This document shows, in pieces, positions 16,712 to 26,109 of a stretch of DNA of 64,000 nucleotides (position 1 is its first letter; the number at the start of each line of letters is the position of its first letter). Origin of the DNA: Ruania halotolerans. GTDB taxonomy: Bacteria > Actinomycetota > Actinomycetes > Actinomycetales > Beutenbergiaceae. The position numbers and the translations under genes were made by a program. The stretch spans positions 2,491,380 to 2,555,379 of the forward strand of contig NZ_CP088017.1 in the NCBI RefSeq assembly GCF_021049285.1, in the 5' to 3' direction. The notes beneath the pieces were generated by a model. The model worked only from the letters and a program-made list of their open reading frames with translations. It had not been told where the DNA came from and made no database searches.

Positions 16712-18456
16712 GCTGTGTCTCCCTTGCGTGAGGCTTCCTCCGCGGTGAGCTGGGACGCCACGATCTCCTGGTACGTCTCGTTCTCGGCGAGCAACTCGGC
16801 GTGCGTACCGCGCCCGACCAGCCGACCGTGTTCGAGCACCAGGATCTCGTCAGCGCCGCGGATCGTGGAGACACGCTGCGCCACCACGAGCACGCTCGCC
16901 TCCCGGGTACGCGGGAACAGTGCGGCGCGTAGGGCCGCGTCCGTGGCGTAGTCGAGGGCCGAGAAGGAGTCGTCGAACAGGTACACGGCCGGCTGGCGGA
17001 CCAGGGCGCGCGCGATGGCGAGTCGTTGACGTTGGCCACCGGAGACGTTCGTGCCGCCCTGTGCGACCGCGGCCTCCAGTCCCCCGTCCATGGAACGCAC
17101 GAAATTGGCGGCCTGTGCCACCCGCAATGCGTCCCACAGTTCGTCGTCGGTGGCATCCGCTCGCCCGTACCGCAGGTTGGAGGCGACGGTCCCACTGAAC
17201 AGGTACGGCTTCTGCGGCACCAGGCCGATCACGGTGGCCAGGACCGTCGGATCAAGATCGCGTACGTCCACACCGTCGATCCGGATCGATCCGGACGTGA
17301 CGTCAAAGAGACGGGGCACCAGGTTGATCAATGTGGTCTTGCCAGATCCCGTGGAACCGATGATCGCCGTGGTGGTTCCCGGGCGAACGGTCACGCTGAT
17401 CTCGTGCAGCACGTTCTTCTCGGCGCCTGGATAGTGGAAGCAGACGTTCTCCATCTCGACCAGTCCGCGCACGTGATCCGGCTTCTGCGGGTCAGCGGGC
17501 GGGCGCAGCGTCGGCTCGGACTCGAGCACATCACCGATCCGCTCCGAGGAGACCGCGGCGCGCGGAGCGAACATGAACATCATCGTTGCGATCATCACCG
17601 CAAACAGGATGAACATCAGGTACGAGAGGAACGCGACGACCGAACCGATCTCCGCCAGTCCCGCATCGACACGCCGCCCGCCGAACCAGATCACCCCCAC
17701 TGAGGCGATGTTCACGATGAGCATGACCAGCGGCATCGCGAGCGCGAGTACGCGCCCCACCTTCACCGCAACGTCGCGCAAGTCACCGTTGGCCGCGCCG
17801 AACCGCAGTGCCTCGTCCACTTCCTTCACGAACGCCCGCACCACCCGGATCCCGGTGAGCTGCTCCCGGAGGATGCCGTTCACGGTGTCGATGCGCTTCT
17901 GCATCGAGCGGAAATAGGGCACCATCCGGGCGGCAACGAGCGCCATGGTGCCACCGAGCACGGGTACCACGGCCACGAGAAGCAACGAGAGCCCCGCGTC
18001 CTGCCGGACGGCCATGAACACCCCGCCCACCAGCATGATCGGGGCCATGATGATCGCGGTCAGCGCCATGAACACGAACATCTGCACCTGCTGCACGTCG
18101 TTCGTGGAGCGGGTGATCAGCGATGGTGCGCCGAAGCTCGACATCTCCTGCGCGGAGAACTGCAGTACCCGGCTGAAAAGGCGCTCACGGAGGTCGCGCC
18201 CCAGGGACATCGCCACCCGGGCACCGAAGTAGACCGCAATCACACTCGCGATGACCTGGACGGCGCTCACCCCGAGCATCAGCAGGCCGACCCGGGTGAT
18301 CAGTGCAGTGTCCCCGGTGACCACGCCCTCATCGATGATGCGTGCATTCAGGGTGGGGAGATAAAGGGCGGCAAGTGTCTGCAGCAGCTGCAGCACACAG
18401 ACCAGCGCGATGGAGCCGCGGTACGGAGTCAGCGACGCACGAAGTAGTCCGAGCAC
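16708..18456 (-). CDS. ABC exporter half-transporter, degenerate-site subunit of a heterodimer
   Basis: About 582 residues from the GTG at 18456 (VLGLLRASLTPYRG), which aligns best with relatives; other in-frame GTGs lie at 18471 and 18519 and none has a clear ribosome site. Six membrane helices precede an ATPase domain with Walker A GSTGSGKTT and canonical signature VSGGQRQRL. The Walker B reads VYLFDDSFSALD, with aspartate where the catalytic glutamate should be. Together with the altered signature of the downstream partner this leaves one good and one poor ATP site, the hallmark of heterodimeric exporters such as BmrCD, TM287/288 and MdlAB. The pair probably forms one inner-membrane exporter. 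Confidence 0.9.
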   Translation of the reverse strand: MLGLLRASLTPYRGSIALVCVLQLLQTLAALYLPTLNARIIDEGVVTGDTALITRVGLLMLGVSAVQVIASVIAVYFGARVAMSLGRDLRERLFSRVLQFSAQEMSSFGAPSLITRSTNDVQQVQMFVFMALTAIIMAPIMLVGGVFMAVRQDAGLSLLLVAVVPVLGGTMALVAARMVPYFRSMQKRIDTVNGILREQLTGIRVVRAFVKEVDEALRFGAANGDLRDVAVKVGRVLALAMPLVMLIVNIASVGVIWFGGRRVDAGLAEIGSVVAFLSYLMFILFAVMIATMMFMFAPRAAVSSERIGDVLESEPTLRPPADPQKPDHVRGLVEMENVCFHYPGAEKNVLHEISVTVRPGTTTAIIGSTGSGKTTLINLVPRLFDVTSGSIRIDGVDVRDLDPTVLATVIGLVPQKPYLFSGTVASNLRYGRADATDDELWDALRVAQAANFVRSMDGGLEAAVAQGGTNVSGGQRQRLAIARALVRQPAVYLFDDSFSALDYATDAALRAALFPRTREASVLVVAQRVSTIRGADEILVLEHGRLVGRGTHAELLAENETYQEIVASQLTAEEASRKGDTA

Positions 18457-18596
18457 TCGATGAACGTACACCGCGTCAGCAAAGCAATTCTCTGCCGGGT
18501 CGCGCCTTGACGTGCGCACGAACCGACGGCCCCGGCCAGGGCGGCACCAAAGGTGGCGTCACCAGGCTCAGGACCGTCGATCGTCGCAGCGTGCGT

Positions 18597-18611
18597 TCAG
18601 TGGGCCACTGA
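18597..18611. promoter_or_regulatory. 15-base palindrome between the SPFH gene and the ABC exporter genes
   Basis: TCAGTGG-G-CCACTGA is a perfect inverted repeat 27 bases past the SPFH stop and about 140 bases upstream of the exporter start. It could be an operator for the exporter or, as a 6-base stem with a 3-base loop, a weak terminator of the nfeD-SPFH unit. Confidence 0.3.
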
Positions 18612-18637
18612 GTCTTTGGATCGTGGGGGCGGGTGGA

Positions 18638-19843
18638 TCACTGGTGCGGCTGCCAGGGCTCCTGCGGAGCGGGCGGCTCCTCACCGTCGGCCGGCGGACG
18701 CTGTCCGGCGGCGCTGGCCGGGTCGAACGGGCGCCCCGTGGTCTCCCCGGCTTGCGTCGCTTCGGCCGTGGCCTCGCTCGCCTGGCCACGGGCCTCGCGG
18801 AGCGCCTCCGCCGGGTCCTGCAGCGAGGTCTCGGGCAATTCCACATCAAGACCCTCGATGTGCTCGAGGTCCTTCTCGCGCTTCTCCCGGCGGCTCTGAG
18901 CCTCGCTCCCGCCGGACGGGCTGCCGCCGCCGCCGCTGACGCCACCTCCACTGGGGCCACTGCCGTCACCGAAGGCCGAGGAGATCGACCCCAGTGCAGC
19001 GGTGAGCTCGGTGGGAATGACCCAGAGCTTGGAGGACGTGCCGTTGGCGATCTCCGGGAGCATCTGCAGGTACTGGTAGGCGAGTAGCTTCGGGTCGGCG
19101 TCTCCGCGGTGGATGGCGTCGAACACCTGCAGAATCGCGCGCGACTCACCCTGCGCCTTGAGGATTGCGGCCTGTGCCTGACCCTCGGCGGTGAGAATCG
19201 CGGACTGCTTCTCACCCTCAGCGGTGAGAATCGCGGACTGCTTGACACCTTCGGCGGTGAGAATCGCCGCACGGCGGTCCCGCTCGGCGCGCATCTGCTG
19301 CTCCATCGCACCCTGCACGCTGGGCGGCGGGTCGATCGCCTTCAGCTCCACCCGGTTCACGCGGATGCCCCACCGACCGGTGGCCTCGTCCAGCACGCCG
19401 CGCAGCTGACCGTTGATCTGGTCGCGGCTGGTGAGCGTCTGCTCCAGGTCCATCGAACCGATGATGTTCCGCAGCGTGGTGACCGTCAGTTGCTCGATCG
19501 CCTGGATATAGTCCGCGATCTCGTAGGTGGCTGCTTTCGGGTCCGTCACCTGGTAGTACACGACGGTGTCGATGCTCACCACGAGGTTGTCGGAGGTGAT
19601 CACCGGCTGTGGGCGGAACGGCACGACACGCTCACGCAGGTCGACTCCGGCCCGGATCCGATCCACGAAGGGGATCAGGAAGTGCAAGCCGGCGTACATG
19701 GTGGACTGATAGCGGCCAAGCCGCTCGATGATCAGCGCACCGGCCTGTGGCACGATCCGGATTGCACGCGAGATCGCGACGATCACGAACAGCGCCACGA
19801 GGGCGATGATGATCAAGCCAACAATGGCTCCTGCGTCACCCAC
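18638..19843 (-). CDS. SPFH/Band 7 (stomatin-like, QmcA-type) membrane protein
   Basis: A 401-residue protein starting at a GTG preceded by GAAGGGG. A single N-terminal membrane helix (about residues 4-25) is followed by the SPFH domain (IIERLGRYQSTMYAGLHFLI...DLRERVV). Next comes a helical region with four tandem 11-residue repeats of the form AILTAEGxKQS (about 193-237), and a low-complexity Gly/Ser/Glu-rich tail. SPFH proteins oligomerise into large membrane rings that scaffold functional microdomains and can hold FtsH-like proteases. The nfeD gene just upstream is its usual partner. The tail is probably disordered and cytoplasmic. Confidence 0.92.
   Translation of the reverse strand: MGDAGAIVGLIIIALVALFVIVAISRAIRIVPQAGALIIERLGRYQSTMYAGLHFLIPFVDRIRAGVDLRERVVPFRPQPVITSDNLVVSIDTVVYYQVTDPKAATYEIADYIQAIEQLTVTTLRNIIGSMDLEQTLTSRDQINGQLRGVLDEATGRWGIRVNRVELKAIDPPPSVQGAMEQQMRAERDRRAAILTAEGVKQSAILTAEGEKQSAILTAEGQAQAAILKAQGESRAILQVFDAIHRGDADPKLLAYQYLQMLPEIANGTSSKLWVIPTELTAALGSISSAFGDGSGPSGGGVSGGGGSPSGGSEAQSRREKREKDLEHIEGLDVELPETSLQDPAEALREARGQASEATAEATQAGETTGRPFDPASAAGQRPPADGEEPPAPQEPWQPHQ
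19155..19286 (-). repeat. 33-bp in-gene tandem repeat (11-residue AILTAEG repeats of the SPFH protein)
   Basis: The 14-base block GCGGTGAGAATCGC begins at 19188, 19221 and 19254, exactly 33 bases apart, and a more diverged fourth unit precedes them. The repeat keeps the frame and encodes hendecad (11-residue) repeats, which suit a right-handed coiled coil. Confidence 0.75.
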
Positions 19844-19951
19844 TGGTTACCCCTTCGACGTGGTGATGATGGCGGATCCAGCGTTGTACCGGACCCGTAC
19901 TTCGTCTGTGATTGTGTGTCGGTCGTCCAACGCGGACTCGAGCGGGTGAGA

Positions 19952-20437
19952 TCAGTACCCCTGCGTCACGGGGCCGTACGGCTGACTCGGATCGGCCGGC
20001 ATCTCGGGCTGGGCCACGTACGCCGTCGCCCCTTCGATCCGCACCACGATGACATCGGTCCCTGCGGGGAGCACGACCCCGGACCGCTCGATCCGAGCGG
20101 TCCAGACCTCGCCGGCCAGCTTGACCCGCCCTGCCCTGTCGCTCACATCCGCGACCACTGTCGCAGTACGTCCAATCTGAGCGTCCACGCCAGTCTTCGC
20201 CTCTGGTGTGGTCGACTTCAACTTTGCAAGTGCCCAGGGTCGTACCCCGAACAACAGGAGCACGGAGACCACGGCCGCAAGGAGAATCTCAAGCCACAGC
20301 GGGGCGCCAAGGAGGCCGGCAAGAGCTGCGGCGACGGCACCGCCGGCGAGCATGAGGAACAACAGGTCCACGGTGAGCATCTCCACGACGCCGAGCACCA
20401 ATGCGGCACCGAGCCACCACAACCAGCCCAGATCCAT
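19952..20437 (-). CDS. NfeD-family membrane protein
   Basis: A 161-residue short NfeD (no protease domain) starting at the ATG after GAGG. Two or three hydrophobic helices ([53 protein letters not shown]) precede a soluble OB-fold beta domain (IGRTATVVADVSDRAGRVKL). NfeD proteins pair with SPFH proteins and are normally encoded next to them, as here, 108 bases upstream in the same direction. The OB-fold is thought to contact or cap the SPFH assembly. The gene and its SPFH partner probably form a small operon; the 108-base gap shows no clear signals. Confidence 0.9.
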   Translation of the reverse strand: MDLGWLWWLGAALVLGVVEMLTVDLLFLMLAGGAVAAALAGLLGAPLWLEILLAAVVSVLLLFGVRPWALAKLKSTTPEAKTGVDAQIGRTATVVADVSDRAGRVKLAGEVWTARIERSGVVLPAGTDVIVVRIEGATAYVAQPEMPADPSQPYGPVTQGY

Positions 20438-20543
20438 CGTGACCTCTTCCCGTGACGTCGTCCTGGTCAGTCTACGCCGAGACACCTGGTCCGCGGGTCC
20501 CAACCACTGCTCAGTGGATGGGTAGACGTCCCCCGATGCTGTC

Positions 20544-21371
20544 TCACCACCTGGTTCGGTGCGCGGCGTGATTGGCTCCGCTGGCAGAGGCGAGCGCGCG
20601 GGCGCTCCAGCGCGCCCCGTGCCGTTCCACGACCAGGTCGAGCCCGAAGGTGGCGGAGAGATTCTGCGGAGTCATCACTGCCTCCAGCTGTCCCGCAGCC
20701 ACGGTTTTCCCCTCCCGCAACAGCAGCGCATCGGTGAACCCGGGCGGGATCTCCTCCACGTGGTGGGTCACCAGAATCAGCACCGGCGAATCAACGTCGG
20801 CGGCCAGTTCGCCAAGCGCCGCGACCAGCTCTTCCCGGCCTCCCAGGTCGAGGCCCGCCCCTGGTTCATCCAGAATCAGCAGCTCCGGGTCAGTCATCAT
20901 GGCGCGGGCGATCTGGACCCGTTTGCGCTCACCCTCGGAAAGAGTGCCGAAGGTCCGGTCCTCGAAGGAGGACATTCCGAACACGCTGAGGAGGTCTCGC
21001 GCTCGACCCTCGTCGAGGGTCTCGTAGGATTCCCGCCATCGGCCGGTGACCCCGTAGGACGCGGTGAGCACGACGTCGAGGACCCGCTCACTGCCCGGAA
21101 TCCGATCGGCAAGCGCGGCGCTGGCCAACCCCACACGTGGTCGAAGCTCGAAAACGTCGATGCGTCCCAGCTGGTCGCCGAGAACGGTCACCCGGCCCCC
21201 GCTTGGGTGCATCCGCGCCGCCGCCAGTTGCACGATGGTGGTCTTGCCCGCGCCGTTCGGGCCGAGCACCACCCAGCGCTCCCCCTCCTCCACTGACCAC
21301 GACATCGAATCGAGGATCAGCTTCTGGCCACGCCGGACGGTCACGTCATCGAACTGGAGCACGTCACCCAT
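20544..21371 (-). CDS. Stand-alone ABC ATPase (YlmA/ModF-like)
   Basis: A 275-residue ABC ATPase with Walker A GPNGAGKTT, signature LSEGERKRVQIARAMM and Walker B LLILDEPGAGLD, then the H-loop THHVEEIP. The LSEGER signature and the phrase VEEIPPGF are typical of the YlmA/ModF-like group, whose members are encoded without a permease and are poorly understood. No transmembrane partner gene is adjacent. The ATG at 21371 is chosen because upstream residues do not fit the family; TAGGCT ends 7 bases before it. It is divergent from a conserved unknown gene. Confidence 0.88.
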   Translation of the reverse strand: MGDVLQFDDVTVRRGQKLILDSMSWSVEEGERWVVLGPNGAGKTTIVQLAAARMHPSGGRVTVLGDQLGRIDVFELRPRVGLASAALADRIPGSERVLDVVLTASYGVTGRWRESYETLDEGRARDLLSVFGMSSFEDRTFGTLSEGERKRVQIARAMMTDPELLILDEPGAGLDLGGREELVAALGELAADVDSPVLILVTHHVEEIPPGFTDALLLREGKTVAAGQLEAVMTPQNLSATFGLDLVVERHGARWSARALASASGANHAAHRTRW

Positions 21372-21378
21372 ACACGTG

Positions 21379-21384
21379 AGCCTA
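21379..21384 (-). promoter_or_regulatory. Candidate -10 box of the YlmA/ModF-like ABC gene (TAGGCT)
   Basis: TAGGCT ends 7 bases before the ATG at 21371, a leaderless-type spacing. Confidence 0.4.
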
Positions 21385-21490
21385 TCGGGCCGCGAGCGCC
21401 CTGAGGCACGCCACCGGGAGCCGGCACCAGGCAGTGCGTGACGGCGGAGCCTCGGTGCGATGCGCATGTGACACCTGGTCTCACGTGACC

Positions 21491-21496
21491 TAGGTT
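21491..21496 (+). promoter_or_regulatory. Candidate -10 box of the conserved unknown gene (TAGGTT)
   Basis: TAGGTT ends 6 bases before the GTG start at 21503; no ribosome site is present, so the transcript may be leaderless. Confidence 0.4.
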
Positions 21497-21502
21497 CGCC
21501 GT

Positions 21503-22327
21503 GTGTCCATCGACGTCCCTCGCTCTGTGCTGACCGCCCTGTGGGTGGGTGAAGTGCGCGGTACCACCGCCGATGGCGTGGATCAGGTCATCGACACCGC
21601 CGCAGCAGCGATTCAGGGAGAGGACGAGCCGCACACGCTGGCAGAGCTGTCCGCCACCGAGTCGATACATCGTCGGACCTCCGCAATCTCGAACGGCACC
21701 ATCGCCTCGGTGCTGCGGGATCTGGCCGCTCACCCCGGGGTGGTGCACGCAGCACTGCCGGTACCGGGCGAGGTCGGAGTGCCGGCGCCCCTGGCGCACG
21801 AGGCGAGTGAGACCGGTGAGGCGGTGGTCGCCGTCGGCAATCCCCACCACGCCACTATCGTGGCGCTGCCGTACGTCCAGGAGTTCGGTTCGGCCCTGGA
21901 ACCCGGGGCGATGGTGACCTGGCACGTGCACCGATGCGAGGGCGTCGTCGGGGTCCCCGACACGCCGGCGGACGCCCGGCGCTCCCTCACGCAGGCACTG
22001 GAAGTCGCGATCGACGCGCTCACTCGGATGGATGTGGCGCGGTGGCGCCCTGAGGCCGCCGAGGACATCGCCATGCTCGCCTCGGCCACAGTGCCGCCCG
22101 ATCTGCACCTACGCCTGCCGGGCGGGCTGGATGGTCGACGACTCGATCTGCTGGTGCGTGCGGCTCGGCTGAGTGCCATCGTCGCGCTCGCCGAGCAGGA
22201 CGATGGGGCTGCGGTGAACGTCTGGCAGGCGGATCAGCGTGATGCGGCCATGCGGCATGTCGCCGCGGCGGCAAGGCGTGCCATGGTCTCGGCCACCGTC
22301 AGCGTGCCGCCTGCCACTCCGGTCTGA
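21503..22327 (+). CDS. Conserved actinobacterial protein of unknown function
   Basis: I do not recognise a characterised family. The 274-residue protein starts at a GTG. It has no signal peptide or membrane segment. It is rich in Ala, Val and Asp, with a beta-rich middle (GEAVVAVGNPHHATIVALPYV; GAMVTWHVHRCEG) and a helical C-terminal half in which DLLVRAARLSAIVALAEQDDG and DQRDAAMRHVAAAARRAMV look like packed helices. The coding strand and base use match neighbouring genes, so it is a real gene. Its last 29 bases overlap the end of the convergent GNAT gene. The divergent neighbour is the stand-alone ABC ATPase; whether they act together is unknown. Confidence 0.75.
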   Translation: MSIDVPRSVLTALWVGEVRGTTADGVDQVIDTAAAAIQGEDEPHTLAELSATESIHRRTSAISNGTIASVLRDLAAHPGVVHAALPVPGEVGVPAPLAHEASETGEAVVAVGNPHHATIVALPYVQEFGSALEPGAMVTWHVHRCEGVVGVPDTPADARRSLTQALEVAIDALTRMDVARWRPEAAEDIAMLASATVPPDLHLRLPGGLDGRRLDLLVRAARLSAIVALAEQDDGAAVNVWQADQRDAAMRHVAAAARRAMVSATVSVPPATPV

Positions 22328-22895
22328 GCAGCGACATCATCACCTGATCCACCCACCCCGCATCGAAACGCAGTGCGTCCCGCTCCCTGCCCTCCACCAC
22401 GAAGCCGGCCTTCTCGTAGACCCGTTGAGCGCGCGGGTTGAAGGTGAACACTCCGAGCGCGATCCGGTGCAGCGGCAGGTGCGTGAAGGCGTGATCGACC
22501 ATCAGGCGCATCGACTCGCTGCCGAGCCCGCGGTCGCGCCCGGCCGGACCAATCAAGATGCGGATGTTGCAGGATTCGTTCTCCTCGTCCCACTGGTTCA
22601 GCACCACTTCACCGACGCACGGTGAATCCGGCCCACCTGGCCCATCTCGGTCCACGATCATCAGATCCAAGCGCCCGGATTGCTCGGCGCGCGTGGAGTA
22701 CCACTGCTGCAACTGCTCCCGGTCGGCGGTGGCCGAGGCGGCCCCGGCCGTGGAGTGCACGCTTCCGGTGAGCCGGTTCACGTCAGGGTCGGTGACGATC
22801 TCCATGAGTGCGTCCAGGTCCTGATCCTGGTACCCACGCAGCAGCGCCCGTTCGCCGGTCAGGGTCGGGATCTGAAGCCAGGGGTTCTCAGGCAT
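22299..22895 (-). CDS. GNAT-family N-acetyltransferase (RimJ/RimL-like)
   Basis: A 198-residue GNAT of the Acetyltransf_3 type. The opening ([28 protein letters not shown]), the strand-helix core with [23 protein letters not shown] around the acetyl-CoA loop, and the closing [16 protein letters not shown] are all standard. Such enzymes acetylate protein N-termini, antibiotics or small amines; the substrate is not predictable. The ATG at 22895 lies 8 bases inside the end of the glgA gene, so the two are coupled. Its end overlaps the convergent upstream gene by 29 bases. Confidence 0.9.
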   Translation of the reverse strand: MPENPWLQIPTLTGERALLRGYQDQDLDALMEIVTDPDVNRLTGSVHSTAGAASATADREQLQQWYSTRAEQSGRLDLMIVDRDGPGGPDSPCVGEVVLNQWDEENESCNIRILIGPAGRDRGLGSESMRLMVDHAFTHLPLHRIALGVFTFNPRAQRVYEKAGFVVEGRERDALRFDAGWVDQVMMSLLRPEWQAAR

Positions 22896-24084
22896 CGAGC
22901 ACCGCGCGATAGACCTCCAGGGTCCGTTCACCGATGGCCGCCCAGGCGAACTCTGCCTCGGCTCGGCTCCGACCCGCCTCGCCCAACCGGCGAGCCCGCT
23001 CCGGGTCGGTCGCCACCTCGGTCAGTGCGCGGGTCAGGTCGGTGACGAACGCCTGCGGATTCACCGGGGTGCCGGTGCCGTCCTGGATCTGCTCGAGGTC
23101 CACGAGGAGCCCTGTCTCGCCGTCGGCGACCACTTCGGGGATGCCACCGGTCGCCGAGGCGACCACGGGGAGCCCGACCGCCATCGCCTCGAGGTTGACG
23201 ATTCCGAGCGGCTCGTACACCGACGGGCAGACGAAGACGGTGGAGGCCGCGAGCAGACCCACCACCTCGGCGCGCGGCAACATCTCGTCGATCCAGACGA
23301 CACCGGTGCGAGTGCGCTGCAGTTCGGCGACCGCCTCGCTCACCTCGGCGCCCAGCTCCTTGGTGTCCGGGGCGCCAGCGCAGAGGACCAGTTGCACCTC
23401 CTCGGGCAGGTCCCGGGCGGCGGCGAGCAGATAGGGCAGGCCCTTCTGCCGGGTGATCCGGCCCACGAAGATCACCGCTGGCCGATCCGGATCCACCCCG
23501 TGCTTGCGGGCGATCTCGGCTGCCTGCGCCGGCTCCGGCCGCTTCCAAGCGTCCAGATCGATTCCGTTGTGGACCACCACCACCTTCTCCGGGTCGAGCT
23601 GAGGGTAGGAGCGCAGGATGTCCCGGCGCATCCCCGCGCTCACGGCGATCACCCGCTCGGCTCCCTCGTAGGCGGTGCGCTCGGCCCAACTGGACAGGGC
23701 ATACCCGCCGCCGAGTTGTTCCGCCTTCCAGGGACGCAGCGGCTCCAGACTGTGCGCGGAGAGCACATGCGGAATGCCGTGCAGCAGACCGCCAAGGTGT
23801 CCGGCCATATTCGCGTACCAGGTGTGGGAATGCACGAGATCCGCGCCAGCGAGGTCGTTCGCCATCTGCAGGTCCACGCCGAGCGTGGCCAGCGCGGCAT
23901 TGGCTTCGGTGAGCTCGGCGGGTACGTCATATCCGGTGACCCCCTCACCGGTGCGGGGGCCGTCGAAGCAGCGCACCCGGACGTCGATATGGCCGCGGAG
24001 CACCCGGGAGAGTTCGTCCACGTGCACTCCAGCGCCTCCGTAGACGTGCGGTGGGTACTCCCGGGTGACGATATCGACGCGCAT
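22888..24084 (-). CDS. glgA: Actinobacterial glycogen synthase, GlgA/GlgM type (GT4)
   Basis: A 398-residue GT4 enzyme beginning [19 protein letters not shown] after an AAGGAG ribosome site. It resembles Rv1212c of Mycobacterium, first annotated as GlgA and later shown to be the maltose-1-phosphate synthase GlgM, which joins ADP-glucose to glucose-1-phosphate. Visible motifs are HTWYANMAG, the donor-site [10 protein letters not shown], and [19 protein letters not shown] (E-x7-E). It is divergent from glgC, which makes ADP-glucose, and this head-to-head pair is conserved in actinobacteria. The glgA symbol follows common usage; glgM may be more accurate. Confidence 0.92.
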   Translation of the reverse strand: MRVDIVTREYPPHVYGGAGVHVDELSRVLRGHIDVRVRCFDGPRTGEGVTGYDVPAELTEANAALATLGVDLQMANDLAGADLVHSHTWYANMAGHLGGLLHGIPHVLSAHSLEPLRPWKAEQLGGGYALSSWAERTAYEGAERVIAVSAGMRRDILRSYPQLDPEKVVVVHNGIDLDAWKRPEPAQAAEIARKHGVDPDRPAVIFVGRITRQKGLPYLLAAARDLPEEVQLVLCAGAPDTKELGAEVSEAVAELQRTRTGVVWIDEMLPRAEVVGLLAASTVFVCPSVYEPLGIVNLEAMAVGLPVVASATGGIPEVVADGETGLLVDLEQIQDGTGTPVNPQAFVTDLTRALTEVATDPERARRLGEAGRSRAEAEFAWAAIGERTLEVYRAVLDA

Positions 24085-24164
24085 CTGAACTCCTTGGTTG
24101 GCGGCACCAGCGGAGATTTCCGGACAAGGTGCCCGTATCGATGGTGCAACCTGCTTCGTGACTC

Positions 24165-24170
24165 TAGGGT
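24165..24170 (+). promoter_or_regulatory. Candidate -10 box of glgC (TAGGGT)
   Basis: TAGGGT ends 7 bases before the glgC ATG, with no ribosome site between, so a leaderless message is likely. The 93-base gap must also hold the glgA promoter. Confidence 0.45.
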
Positions 24171-24177
24171 GCTGAGC

Positions 24178-25422
24178 ATGGCAGCACCACGGGTTCTCGC
24201 AATCGTCCTGGCCGGCGGCGAAGGGAAGCGGCTGATGCCGCTGACCCAAGATCGCGCCAAACCGGCCGTCCCCTTCGGCGGAATCTACCGGCTGATCGAC
24301 TTCGCCCTCTCCAACGTGGTGAACTCCGGCTACCTCAAGGTCGTGGTGCTCACCCAGTACAAGTCTCACTCTCTGGACCGGCATATCGCCACCACCTGGC
24401 GGATGTCTGCCCTGCTGGGGAACTACGTGGCACCGGTTCCGGCCCAGCAGCGGGTGGGCAAGAACTGGTTCCTCGGCAGCGCCGACGCCATCTACCAGTC
24501 ACTGAACCTCATCGATGACGAGAAGCCGGACATCGTGGTCGTGGTTGGTGCCGACCACGTGTACCGGATGGACTTCTCCCAGATGGTCGACTCCCACATC
24601 GCCTCCGGTGCGGAGATGACGGTGGCCGGGATCCGCCAGCCGAAGTCGATGGCCGATCAGTTCGGGGTGATCGACGCCGATCCCACCGACCCGCGCAAGA
24701 TTTCCGCATTCCTGGAGAAGCCGAGCGACCCACCGGGCCTGGCCGACTCCCCGGGCGAGGTGCTCGCCTCGATGGGCAACTACGTGATGAACGCCGATGC
24801 CATGGTCGATGCCGTGATCAAGGACTCCGCTGCAACCGACTCCAGGCACGATATGGGCGGCGACATCGTGCCCTATTTCGTTTCCAAGGGACAGTGCGGG
24901 CTGTACGACTTCATCAACAACGACGTGCCCGGCTCGAAGGACCGGGACAGAGATTATTGGCGTGATGTCGGTACCCTCGATGCCTATTACGACGCGAACC
25001 GCGACCTGATCGCCGTGCAGCCGGTCTTCAACCTGTACAACTACTCCTGGCCGCTGCATACGGGGTACACCGGTCTGCCGCCGGCGAAGTTCGTGCACGC
25101 CCGCGACGATCGGGTGGGGCACGCGACCGATTCGATCATCTCCCCCGGTGTGGTCGTCTCCGGTGCTGAGGTCTCGGGTTCGGTGCTCTCCCCCGGCGTT
25201 CGCCTGAACTCGTGGTCCCGGGTGGAGGATTCGGTGCTGATGGACGGGGTGGTCGTGAACCGCCACGCCACTGTCCGCCGAGCAATCCTGGACAAGGGCG
25301 TCACGGTGGATGCCGGCGCTACCGTGGGCGTGGATGCCGAGCGAGACGCGGCGCGCGGTTTCACTGTCACCGACGGTGGGATCACCGTTGTCCCGAAGAA
25401 CGGGCGGGTTGCAGCCGACTGA
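24178..25422 (+). CDS. glgC: Glucose-1-phosphate adenylyltransferase
   Basis: GlgC makes ADP-glucose from glucose-1-phosphate and ATP, the committed step toward glycogen. The 414 residues match the family length. The nucleotidyltransferase motif is seen in [20 protein letters not shown], the catalytic region in [11 protein letters not shown], and the glucose-phosphate lysine region in [12 protein letters not shown]. The C-terminal part is the left-handed beta-helix with repeating hexapeptides around [21 protein letters not shown]. The ATG chosen begins [14 protein letters not shown], as in relatives; the frame upstream is antisense to glgA. It is divergent from glgA and followed 25 bases later by serB. 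Confidence 0.97.
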   Translation: MAAPRVLAIVLAGGEGKRLMPLTQDRAKPAVPFGGIYRLIDFALSNVVNSGYLKVVVLTQYKSHSLDRHIATTWRMSALLGNYVAPVPAQQRVGKNWFLGSADAIYQSLNLIDDEKPDIVVVVGADHVYRMDFSQMVDSHIASGAEMTVAGIRQPKSMADQFGVIDADPTDPRKISAFLEKPSDPPGLADSPGEVLASMGNYVMNADAMVDAVIKDSAATDSRHDMGGDIVPYFVSKGQCGLYDFINNDVPGSKDRDRDYWRDVGTLDAYYDANRDLIAVQPVFNLYNYSWPLHTGYTGLPPAKFVHARDDRVGHATDSIISPGVVVSGAEVSGSVLSPGVRLNSWSRVEDSVLMDGVVVNRHATVRRAILDKGVTVDAGATVGVDAERDAARGFTVTDGGITVVPKNGRVAAD

Positions 25423-25447
25423 CACGTTCCTGGCATCATCGGGCGAT

Positions 25448-26092
25448 ATGACTGAACGAGCGACGTCGGCGCGTCGGCTGATCGTGCTGGACGTGGACTC
25501 GACGTTCATCACGAGCGAGCAGATCGACCTGTTGGCTGCCAGGGCCGGCTCAGGTGATCAGGTCGCCGCGATCACTGAACGCGCGATGGCCGGCGAACTC
25601 GACTTCGCGGCCTCGCTGACCGAGCGAGTGGGCACGCTGGCGGGTCTACCGGTGAGTGTGCTGGCCGAGGTGCGCGATCATGTGCAGCTCAGCCCGGGTG
25701 CGGCCGAACTGGTGACGGCGGCCCATGGGCGAGGCTGGCCCCTTGCCCTGGTCTCGGGCGGCTTCCACGAGATCGTCGATCCGATCGCCGAGACCCACGG
25801 CATCACCCGGGTGCGGGCGAACCGCCTCGAGGTGGCCGGCGATGTGCTCACCGGCCGGGTGACGGGCGAGATCGTGGACCGGGCGGCGAAGGCACGCTGG
25901 CTGCGGTATTTCGCTGACGAGGAGGGGATTGACCTGGCCGATACCGTCGCGATCGGTGACGGCGCGAACGACCTGGACATGCTGGCGGTGGCCGGGCTCG
26001 GGGTCGCGTTCAATGCCAAGCCGGTGGTGGCTGCCCAGGCAGACCGGGCGATCACCGACGGTGGGTTGGACCAGGTGCTGAGGTGGCTCTGA
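25448..26092 (+). CDS. serB: Phosphoserine phosphatase (HAD superfamily)
   Basis: A 214-residue SerB, the last step of serine synthesis. HAD motif I is VLDVDSTFITSEQID, with the nucleophile and acid aspartates; the cap contributes the specificity region ELDFAASLTERVGTL; motif II is ALVSGGFHEIVDPIA; motifs III and IV are AKARWLRYFADEEG and VAIGDGANDLDMLAVAGLGVA. There is no N-terminal ACT domain, unlike mycobacterial SerB2. It starts at the ATG 25 bases after glgC and is convergent with the SixA-like gene. Confidence 0.94.
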   Translation: MTERATSARRLIVLDVDSTFITSEQIDLLAARAGSGDQVAAITERAMAGELDFAASLTERVGTLAGLPVSVLAEVRDHVQLSPGAAELVTAAHGRGWPLALVSGGFHEIVDPIAETHGITRVRANRLEVAGDVLTGRVTGEIVDRAAKARWLRYFADEEGIDLADTVAIGDGANDLDMLAVAGLGVAFNAKPVVAAQADRAITDGGLDQVLRWL

Positions 26093-26109
26093 GCTCACCG
26101 CGCTAGCGA

